Assembly (NCBI GenBank): GCA_900547415.1
Contig: URGS01000043.1
Location: forward strand, 1 to 10,940
DNA from: an uncultured Phascolarctobacterium sp.
GTDB lineage: Bacteria; Bacillota; Negativicutes; Acidaminococcales; Acidaminococcaceae
Length of the DNA: 10,940 bases
Direction: 5' to 3'
The notes below the pieces were generated by a model. That model did no database searches, had not been told where the DNA came from, and saw nothing but the letters and a program-made list of their open reading frames with translations. Both the position numbers and the translations under genes were made by a program. Below, piece after piece: positions 6,774 through 10,940 of the stretch (position 1 is the first letter of the stretch; the number at the start of each line of letters is the position of its first letter).

Positions 6774-8012
6774 CGATGGAATGAACTCGGAAAGTTTCTG
6801 ATTGTTGTTCTGGCAATTGTGGGAGGCTTTCTTACGCAAATCGGACCCCTGGCAGGATCAATTAAACAAGGTCTGGACCTGCAGGGTGGTACCCACGTTG
6901 TTTTACAAGCGGTGGATACTCCGGAACTAAAGGTTGATGATGACGCTGTAAACCGCAGCGTTAAGATTATTGAGCGCCGTGTCAACGAGCTGGGTCTGAC
7001 CGAGCCTGTTATCCAACGTCAGGGCAAGGACCGTATTATTGTGGAGCTGCCTGGCGTAAAGGATCCGGAAAAGGCTATTGCTATGCTGGGACGTACTGCT
7101 ATGCTGCAGTTCAAGGATATGAACGGCAAGGTTGTGCTGACCGGTAAGGACTTAAAGGACGCTCGTGCTCAGGTTAGTCAGGGGAATCAGGCTGTTGTAG
7201 GTCTGGAATTCTCTGAGGAAGGCGGCAAAAAGTTCGGCGAACTGACTGCCCGCAATATTGGCAAGCAAATTGCTATTGAGCTGGACGGCGAGGTACTGAC
7301 TGCACCTGTTGTTCAAGAGGCTATCACCGGCGGTCGTGCTCAAATCTCCGGCTCCCGTACTGTAGAGGAAGCTGAGCATTTGGCAATTTTGCTCCGCAGT
7401 GGCTCTTTGCCTGTTAAGATTGAGGTCATGGAAAACCGTACCGTTGGTCCTACCTTAGGTCAGGACTCCAAGGATAAGAGCGTCAAGGCCTTCAGTATTG
7501 GTATTATCGGCGTATTCGTATTTATGCTACTGTTCTACCGCTTGTCCGGTCTGGTTGCAGATATCGCCCTGCTGCTATACGTAATGCTGCTGCTTTTTGT
7601 AATGCGTTACCTGGGCGCAACCTTGACACTGCCTGGTATTGCAGGTATTATCCTGTCAATAGGCATGGCCGTCGACGCCAACGTACTGATTTTTGAACGC
7701 TTCAAGGAAGAAATCAAGAAGGGCAAAACCCTGCGCAGTGCAATGGACGCTGGCTTTGGTCGTGCTCTTGTGACTATTCTGGACTCCAACGTAACCACCC
7801 TGATGGCAGCTGCAGTGCTGTTCTATCTTGGTACCGGTCCTATTAAGGGCTTTGCAGTTACTCTGGCTCTTGGTACTCTGCTCAGTATGTTTACTGCAGT
7901 TACCATTACCAAATATCTGCTGCGTTTCCTGATTTACAGTAATATTACTAAAAACCCGGCCTTCTTTGGCTGCAGTGCTCCTAAAGCAGTAGACAAGGAG
8001 GTGACTAAATAA
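6771..8012 (+). CDS. secD: protein translocase subunit SecD
   Basis: SecD works with SecF as a cation-driven membrane motor that pulls translocating proteins out of SecYEG on the outer face. The 413-residue form is short compared with the approximately 615 residues of E. coli but is usual for Gram-positive-type lineages. Transmembrane helix 1 is at about 8-24. GLDLQGGTH at 34-42 is the family hallmark. A periplasmic P1 region follows (about 45-225, with LLRSGSLP at 208-215). Five C-terminal transmembrane helices start at about 240. The conserved VDANVLIFERFKEE is at 301-314, so the ion-path aspartate D302 is present. The start is TTG. Its stop overlaps the secF ATG by one base (TAATG). Confidence 0.97.
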   Translation: MRWNELGKFLIVVLAIVGGFLTQIGPLAGSIKQGLDLQGGTHVVLQAVDTPELKVDDDAVNRSVKIIERRVNELGLTEPVIQRQGKDRIIVELPGVKDPEKAIAMLGRTAMLQFKDMNGKVVLTGKDLKDARAQVSQGNQAVVGLEFSEEGGKKFGELTARNIGKQIAIELDGEVLTAPVVQEAITGGRAQISGSRTVEEAEHLAILLRSGSLPVKIEVMENRTVGPTLGQDSKDKSVKAFSIGIIGVFVFMLLFYRLSGLVADIALLLYVMLLLFVMRYLGATLTLPGIAGIILSIGMAVDANVLIFERFKEEIKKGKTLRSAMDAGFGRALVTILDSNVTTLMAAAVLFYLGTGPIKGFAVTLALGTLLSMFTAVTITKYLLRFLIYSNITKNPAFFGCSAPKAVDKEVTK

Positions 8013-8893
8013 TGCCGAGATTTTCCATTGTAAAGAACTACAAAATTTTCTTTAGCATTACTATCATCTTCCTGATTATCGGCTTCGGCTCCATGATTTT
8101 CAAGGGCTTTAACCTGGGCATTGACTTTACCGGCGGCAGCATTATGGACCTTAAATTCCAAAAGGCCGTAACTGTTGCAGAGGTACGTGATGTACTGAAG
8201 GAGCATAAGCTGGGTAATGCTATTATTCAGCTGGAAAGCGCTGACGGTGCAACCTCATCTGAGGGCGTGCTTATTCGTACCGGCGTTATTAACGACGAAC
8301 AGCGTCGTGTAGTTATGGATGATATGGAATCCAAGCTGGGCAAGTTTGATATCAATCGTGTTGAAAACGTAGGCGCAACCGTAGGTGACGAGCTGATCCA
8401 ACAGGCTGTTATGGCTATTGTTCTGTCCTGGTTTTTGATGATTGCCTATATTTCCATGCGTTTTGAGTTCAAATTCGCTATTGCGGCAATTATCGCCCTG
8501 ATTATTGACGTTAGCGTAACCCTGAGCTATTTCTCCCTGTTCCATATGGAGCTGGACTCCTCCTTTGTAGCTGCGCTGCTGACCGTAGTAGGCTACTCTG
8601 TTAATGGTACTATCGTAATTTTCGATAGAATTCGTGAAAACCTTAAAATTCACCGCCGCAGCGAAAGCATGGCAGAAATGATTGACAACAGCATTTGGCA
8701 AACCATGGGCCGCAGCATTTACACTGTAGGTACCAGCTTGTTCGCTGTAATTGCGATCTTCCTGTGGGGCGGCGAAACCATTCATAACTTTGCCTTTGCT
8801 ATGCTGGTTGGCTTCTCCAGTGGTGCTTATACATCCACTCTGCTGGCAGGTCCCTTGTGGCTCTTCCTGAGAGGCAAAAAGGTTACTGACTAA
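8012..8893 (+). CDS. secF: protein translocase subunit SecF
   Basis: SecF pairs with SecD to form the export motor in the membrane. The 293-residue product has normal length: transmembrane helix 1 at about 12-30, the hallmark GIDFTGGS at 36-43, a periplasmic domain, then helices from about 130. The conserved VVGYS segment is at 192-196 and FDRIREN at 204-210. The segment reads YSVNGTIVIFDR, whereas SecF homologues that I recall read YSxNDTxVxxDR: G199 (codon GGT, 8606-8608) occupies the usual Asp position. R234 in the next helix region (GRSIYT) is present. A near-perfect Shine-Dalgarno AAGGAGGTGA at 7995-8004, inside the end of secD, lies 7 bases from the ATG. The gene ends shortly before a terminator at 8914. 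Confidence 0.97.
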   Translation: MPRFSIVKNYKIFFSITIIFLIIGFGSMIFKGFNLGIDFTGGSIMDLKFQKAVTVAEVRDVLKEHKLGNAIIQLESADGATSSEGVLIRTGVINDEQRRVVMDDMESKLGKFDINRVENVGATVGDELIQQAVMAIVLSWFLMIAYISMRFEFKFAIAAIIALIIDVSVTLSYFSLFHMELDSSFVAALLTVVGYSVNGTIVIFDRIRENLKIHRRSESMAEMIDNSIWQTMGRSIYTVGTSLFAVIAIFLWGGETIHNFAFAMLVGFSSGAYTSTLLAGPLWLFLRGKKVTD

Positions 8894-8913
8894 GGCTAAA
8901 GTGCTTATTCAAT

Positions 8914-8947
8914 AGACACTCCAAGAAATTGGGGTGTCTATTTTTTT
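8914..8947 (+). terminator. intrinsic terminator of the yajC-secDF transcript
   Basis: AGACACTCC pairs with GGGGTGTCT (9 bp including one G-T pair) around an 8-base loop AAGAAATT, followed by TA and seven T. It lies 20 bases after the secF stop and is a textbook rho-independent terminator for the plus-strand operon. Confidence 0.92.
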
Positions 8948-8969
8948 GAGCAGGGCAGGGTGCTATGCG

Positions 8970-9003
8970 AAAAGGCGACTATCAGAGGATAGCCGCCTTT
9001 TTT
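8970..9003. terminator. second, bidirectional terminator, likely for the minus-strand cassette
   Basis: AAAAGGCG (8970-8977) pairs with CGCCTTTT (8994-9001). After a single A-C mismatch an inner stem CTATC/GATAG follows around loop AGAG. The right flank has six T (8998-9003) for the plus strand, and the left flank gives TTTT on the minus strand. It lies about 40 bases past the end of the YvrJ-like gene and so probably ends that transcript, while backing up the terminator at 8914. Confidence 0.8.
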
Positions 9004-9042
9004 CCTGAGGACTAAATTTGAGGATTTGTTAGGACTTTGTGA

Positions 9043-9198
9043 TTACTTTGCGCCCTGCACCGCCAGGGTACGGGTAAGGGCCTCGATATTGCTGCTGAGC
9101 TTGTCCAGCTTTTCTTCCATGCGGACCAAAAGATACCAGCTGACCAGCATGGGAAAACCGTACTCCGCAGCAGCGCTTACAAGCTTTTCAAACTCCAT
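9043..9198 (-). CDS. YvrJ-family small membrane protein (holin-like architecture)
   Basis: This short gene encodes 51 residues. A hydrophobic segment at about 14-25 (GFPMLVSWYLLV) is followed by RMEEKLDKLSSNIEALTRTLA, a charged amphipathic, probably coiled helix. The pattern YGFPxxVxxYLLVRxExKL is the hallmark of the YvrJ family, widespread in Firmicutes and of unknown function. One helix plus charged tail also resembles small holin-like proteins such as BhlA; that comparison is architectural only. AAAGGAG seven bases before the ATG supports the start. It is the last gene of the minus-strand cassette, 16 bases after the amidase stop, with the terminator at 8970-9003 downstream, so the amidase and this peptide are very probably co-transcribed. 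Confidence 0.85.
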   Translation of the reverse strand: MEFEKLVSAAAEYGFPMLVSWYLLVRMEEKLDKLSSNIEALTRTLAVQGAK

Positions 9199-9214
9199 GG
9201 TGTGCTCCTTTCAC

Positions 9215-9781
9215 TTACGCAATTTCCTTGTGCTTATGCTGGTACCACAAGGCCTTGCCCCTGAGCACCGGACCGCCAAAGCGCAGGTCATTGCATTGGG
9301 GATGATCGGGAATAAGCCACAAATCCCAACGCATATCAGGGTCGTCGCTGCCTGGGCCGTAGCGGTCCATAAAGGCTATTTCAGCGTGAGTCTTGACAGT
9401 GGTGTAGTCAATGGGCAGCTCCAGCCCCTCACACAGATAGGCCACAACCTCGGCCATGCGTTCGATTTGCCTATATGTAGGCGGCTCAGGACCAAAATCC
9501 ACCTTAGTAGGGCTGACGATTTGAGCGTCAACGCCGCAGCAGAGGGTAACAGCCATGCTGCGTGAATTGCGATTCCAGGTATGAGCCTTACGCTCACTTA
9601 AATCATCACAGGTTTGATAAACCGTACCGTCAGCGTCTATGTTGATATGATAATCATCATAGGCTTGGTGGTAATGACCTGCTGTCCAGTGTAAATAAAT
9701 GTGCTTGATACTGCCTCTGGCAATCTGTGCCAGCGAAAGCAGCTCCTTATGAGTAATGGGACGGGGATTGTCTACCAGCAT
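9215..9781 (-). CDS. N-acetylmuramoyl-L-alanine amidase, endolysin-like (Amidase_2 fold)
   Basis: Predicted zinc amidase that cuts between muramic acid and the peptide stem of peptidoglycan. The 188-residue product is a single catalytic domain: H31 in YLHWTAGHY, the core YHINIDADGTVYQTC at 44-58, HTWNRNS at 67-73, H132 in VKTHAEIA, and a final DPDMRWDLW segment (147-155) that probably supplies the third metal ligand. The combination of HWTAGH, YGPGS and RWDLW resembles phage and prophage amidases more than AmpD. There is no signal peptide and no wall-binding domain, so export would need a holin-like route, which makes the adjoining YvrJ-like gene interesting. GAGG six bases before ATG supports the start. 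Two cysteines in tandem (C81, C82) are unusual but their meaning is unclear. Confidence 0.9.
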   Translation of the reverse strand: MLVDNPRPITHKELLSLAQIARGSIKHIYLHWTAGHYHQAYDDYHINIDADGTVYQTCDDLSERKAHTWNRNSRSMAVTLCCGVDAQIVSPTKVDFGPEPPTYRQIERMAEVVAYLCEGLELPIDYTTVKTHAEIAFMDRYGPGSDDPDMRWDLWLIPDHPQCNDLRFGGPVLRGKALWYQHKHKEIA

Positions 9782-9813
9782 ATTGCACCTCGTTAAAAAA
9801 TGTTGTAGGAATA

Positions 9814-9841
9814 CCTCTCAGTCAGCTGCTTCTCTTCGATT
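9814..9841 (-). repeat. decayed palindromic-repeat remnant R1
   Basis: On the minus strand this reads AATCGAAGAGA, then GCA, then GCTGACTGAGAGG. Both blocks recur in the island at 10331-10427, where about 75 bases of hairpin sequence separate them. It looks like an internally deleted copy of that island. Confidence 0.55.
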
Positions 9842-9871
9842 AAGGTTGCCGTTCGTACTATTGGACTTAAG

Positions 9872-9920
9872 CCTCTCCTTTTAAGGAGAGGTGGCAACGC
9901 CGAAGGCGTTGACGGAGAGG
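9872..9920 (+). repeat. palindromic repeat R2 (complete)
   Basis: Perfect hairpin CCTCTCCTTTTAAGGAGAGG (9872-9891), spacer TGGC, second perfect hairpin AACGCC-GAA-GGCGTT (9896-9910), then GACGGAGAGG (9911-9920), whose GGAGAGG could also pair with the first CCTCTCC. It lies in the 194-base gap between the DUF2922 and amidase genes. Confidence 0.85.
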
Positions 9921-9975
9921 TAAGACCTACATGCCTAGCATATAGAAAATATGTAAAGCGTTAATAGGGAAAAAC
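9921..9975. other. AT-rich spacer before the DUF2922-like stop
   Basis: An AT-rich stretch separates repeat R2 from the end of the DUF2922-like gene. On the minus strand it contains TTTACA and TATATG-like words, but none pair at a proper promoter spacing, so I do not call a promoter. No gene is visible here. Confidence 0.4.
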
Positions 9976-10191
9976 TTAGTTCAGCTCTTCAATAGTGGTG
10001 TTGCGGATCTGGGCCTTGCTGATGGACGCCAGCTTGCCGTCAGTACCGGTGGCGAAAACATCGGCGGTGATAACCGCCTCCATAGCCTCTTTGGCCTCGG
10101 TCAGGGTAAGACCGTTTTTGGGGTTTGCCACAGAAATAGTTTTGGATTTACCTTCGTTATTCAAAAAAACAAGCTCTAATACTTTTGCCAT
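9976..10191 (-). CDS. DUF2922-like small protein
   Basis: The 71-residue product matches my recollection of the DUF2922 pattern: an opening strand (KVLELVFLNNEGKSKTISV), then ANPKNGLTLTEAKEAMEAVITADVF, with a Pro-containing turn and a helix, then a Gly-containing loop and a final strand (SKAQIRNTTIEEL). The function is unknown. It has no signal peptide, membrane segment or catalytic motif, so a small cytoplasmic or structural protein is likely. The start is set by AAAGGAG with a leader shared almost word for word with the DUF1659-like gene upstream. DUF2922, DUF1659 and YvrJ genes commonly travel together in Firmicutes, which supports reading this as a real gene in one cassette. Confidence 0.85.
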   Translation of the reverse strand: MAKVLELVFLNNEGKSKTISVANPKNGLTLTEAKEAMEAVITADVFATGTDGKLASISKAQIRNTTIEELN

Positions 10192-10193
10192 AC

Positions 10194-10207
10194 TACCATA
10201 CTCCTTT
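10194..10207 (-). promoter_or_regulatory. ribosome-binding leader of the DUF2922-like gene, duplicated at 10661-10674
   Basis: Minus-strand AAAGGAGTATGGTA, two bases, then ATGGCAA. The same 14 bases, the same 2-base spacing and the same ATGGCAA occur at the DUF1659-like gene, so the two initiation regions are copies or under common constraint. Confidence 0.75.
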
Positions 10208-10270
10208 GTAAAATTTTGGTGGGGGTTTTTTAGTCAGCTGTTGGGACTTAATAAGATAGAGTTGCTACCA

Positions 10271-10321
10271 CCTCTCCGTCAGCTCATTTCATTCGCTGCC
10301 ACCTCTCCTTAAAAGGAGAGG
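10271..10321 (-). repeat. palindromic repeat R3 (complete, inverted)
   Basis: Read on the minus strand: the identical 20-base hairpin found in R2 (10302-10321), spacer TGGC, a weak inner palindrome AGC...GCT of unrelated sequence, then GACGGAGAGG. Same layout as R2 in opposite orientation about 380 bases away, with only the inner segment changed. Confidence 0.85.
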
Positions 10322-10341
10322 CTTACCTGCAATCGAAGAGA

Positions 10342-10396
10342 GGGCTCCCTTTTAAGGGGACAAGGTGAATTGGCCGAAGGCCAAGAGAGGGTGCCC
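10342..10396 (+). repeat. palindromic repeat R4
   Basis: GGGCTCCCTTTTAAGGGGAC, a linker, a perfect inner hairpin TTGGCC-GAA-GGCCAA (10370-10384), then GAGAGGGTGCCC, whose end can pair with the opening GGGC. A divergent subtype with the GGGGAG-type outer box. Confidence 0.75.
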
Positions 10397-10398
10397 TG

Positions 10399-10428
10399 GG
10401 CCAGCTGTCAGCGTAGCTGACTGAGAGG
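10399..10428 (+). repeat. palindromic half-repeat R5
   Basis: GGCCAGCT, a perfect hairpin GTCAGC-GTA-GCTGAC (10407-10421), then TGAGAGG. It is the right half of the repeat layout without its own left hairpin, directly after R4 and just downstream of the DUF1659-like gene end. Confidence 0.7.
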
Positions 10429-10436
10429 TTCTCAGC

Positions 10437-10658
10437 TTACAGAGATTGATCCAGCTTAACTTTGTTGTTAACCATAATGGACATTACGCTTTCTTCCATA
10501 AGGCCACCAATCGCAGTAGCAGCGGAATGAATTTTGTCCACTTGGGCGTCGGCTTTGATGCCGTTAAAGGTGCGTGCTTTGGTTTTGTTTTCTCCACTGG
10601 TGCTATCCTCCACATTGATGATCATAGAACGTTTGACTACAGATTCAGTAATTGCCAT
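10437..10658 (-). CDS. DUF1659-like small protein
   Basis: The 73-residue product resembles the DUF1659 family: a beta-hairpin (RSMIINVEDSTSGENKTKARTF), then NGIKADAQVDKIHSAATAIGGLMEESVMSI, with a helix, then a final strand (VNNKVKLDQSL). The role is unknown; no signal peptide, membrane span or catalytic residues are visible. The start is fixed by AAAGGAG in a leader nearly identical to that of the next gene. It is the first visible gene of the minus-strand cassette. It is similar in length and predicted fold order to the DUF2922-like product (strand-hairpin, helix, terminal strand), which suggests a distant relationship, but this is inference. Upstream lies a truncated palindromic repeat, and I see no convincing promoter. 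Confidence 0.82.
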   Translation of the reverse strand: MAITESVVKRSMIINVEDSTSGENKTKARTFNGIKADAQVDKIHSAATAIGGLMEESVMSIMVNNKVKLDQSL

Positions 10659-10660
10659 GT

Positions 10661-10674
10661 TACCATACTCCTTT
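10661..10674 (-). promoter_or_regulatory. ribosome-binding leader of the DUF1659-like gene (copy of 10194-10207)
   Basis: Minus-strand AAAGGAGTATGGTA, two bases, ATGGCAA. AGGAG is nine bases from the start. The stem formed by 10682-10696 lies seven bases upstream of this site, close enough to influence ribosome access. Confidence 0.75.
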
Positions 10675-10681
10675 CGTGATT

Positions 10682-10715
10682 GTTGGCGTTGCCAGCTCCC
10701 CTTAAAAGGGGAGCC
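10682..10715 (-). repeat. truncated palindromic repeat R6 upstream of the DUF1659-like gene
   Basis: On the minus strand: hairpin GCTCCCCTTTTAAGGGGAGC (10695-10714), TGGC, then AACGCC and AAC instead of the second hairpin's return arm. The same bases can form an alternative stem GTTGGC/GCCAGC at 10682-10696 on the plus strand. The repeat's right end is missing. Confidence 0.75.
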
Positions 10716-10736
10716 TTACCATAGCTTGCAGGCTAG

Positions 10737-10807
10737 TCCCTCAAGAGGTCAGAGTTAATTGACCGTAGGCCAAGAGATGAGGGGGACCGCGAAGCGGTGG
10801 AAGGAGT
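10737..10807 (+). repeat. palindromic repeat R7 (decayed, composite)
   Basis: TCCCTCA at 10737-10743 can pair with TGAGGGGGA at 10778-10786, enclosing TTGACC-GTA-GGCCAA, the R4 inner hairpin with one mismatch. A further hairpin ACCGC-GAA-GCGGT (10786-10798) and GGAAGGAGT follow. It appears to be two repeat units fused or partly eroded. Confidence 0.65.
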
Positions 10808-10824
10808 GCTTGTGCCTATTAGAA

Positions 10825-10869
10825 ACTCCCTCAGTCCGCTACCGCGGACAGCTCCCTCACAAGGGAGCC
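10825..10869 (-). repeat. palindromic repeat R8 (complete, inverted)
   Basis: On the minus strand: hairpin GCTCCCT-TGTG-AGGGAGC, a second perfect hairpin GTCCGC-GGTA-GCGGAC (10834-10849), then TGAGGGAGT, which can alternatively pair with the first CTCCCT. Same layout as R2 and R3 with different box and inner sequences. Confidence 0.8.
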
Positions 10870-10938
10870 AAATAAACCTTCTTCTTTTGCCTTTTCTGCA
10901 CATGCCCAGAACAAGTCTGACATTCCAACAGCCTCAAA
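10831..10938 (-). CDS. partial open frame at the right edge, its end formed by repeat R8
   Basis: An open minus-strand frame enters from the right edge and gives 35 residues: 22 from ordinary sequence (containing MSDLFWACAEKAKEE) and the last 13 (GSLVRELSAVAD) from repeat R8, ending at TGA 10833-10831. It could be the C terminus of a real gene extended or truncated by repeat insertion, or a chance frame. A second frame is also open into the repeat. I recognise no family. Confidence 0.25.
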   Translation of the reverse strand, partial: FEAVGMSDLFWACAEKAKEEGLFGSLVRELSAVAD

Positions 10939-10940
10939 AA

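Noticed and set aside
6293..6985. 230-codon minus-strand open frame
   Set aside because: Antisense to the cyclo-ligase and secD, crossing their junction; low-complexity Ser/Thr-rich translation without a recognisable domain.
9026..9565. 179-codon plus-strand open frame
   Set aside because: It lies opposite the amidase and YvrJ-like genes, which have family motifs and ribosome-binding sites; the plus frame shows no recognisable domain and starts without a Shine-Dalgarno.
10718..10744. Minus-strand promoter TTGAGG / 15 bases / TATGGT before the DUF1659-like gene
   Set aside because: The spacer is too short and both boxes are poor; it overlaps the left arm of repeat R7, so the words may come from the repeat.
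9814..10869. CRISPR array
   Set aside because: The repeated units differ in length, orientation and inner sequence, spacing is irregular, and no cas gene is present.

Overview
The window reads as chromosomal DNA of a Firmicutes-type bacterium. The gene order (ruvA, ruvB, queH, a SpoIID/LytB gene, queA, tgt, yajC, a 5-formyl-THF cyclo-ligase gene, secD, secF), short split SecD and SecF, strong AGGAGG ribosome-binding sites and roughly balanced GC fit the Negativicutes. An Acidaminococcaceae/Phascolarctobacterium-like genome is my best guess, made from general resemblance and not from a search.

Positions 1-8893, plus strand: a tightly packed housekeeping run. ruvA and ruvB encode the Holliday-junction branch-migration motor. 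queH, queA and tgt encode three late steps of tRNA queuosine synthesis: preQ1 insertion by Tgt, epoxyqueuosine formation by QueA, and reduction to queuosine by QueH. A secreted SpoIID/LytB-domain peptidoglycan protein sits between queH and queA. After an AT-rich gap with a likely promoter (5798-5895), yajC, a 5-formyl-THF cyclo-ligase gene, secD and secF follow with overlapping or nearly touching ends. They supply accessory Sec translocase subunits plus one folate enzyme. secF ends before an intrinsic terminator.

Positions 8894-9042: a convergent intergenic region with two hairpin terminators, one for each direction.

Positions 9043-10940, minus strand: a small accessory cassette read right to left: DUF1659-like protein, DUF2922-like protein, a signal-less zinc amidase of endolysin type, and a 51-residue YvrJ-family membrane peptide. 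The last has the one-helix-plus-charged-tail shape of small holin-like proteins. The gaps between these genes, unlike anything in the plus-strand operons, are filled with at least eight copies or fragments of a modular palindromic repeat. In that repeat an outer CTCYCC/GGRGAG box is kept, while an inner hairpin changes sequence but keeps its pairing.

Most notable: the SecF protein appears to carry Gly where SecF homologues carry a conserved transmembrane Asp; the four-gene cassette may be a domesticated lysis or secretion module of unknown role; the repeat family shows covariation and could fold in two exclusive ways.
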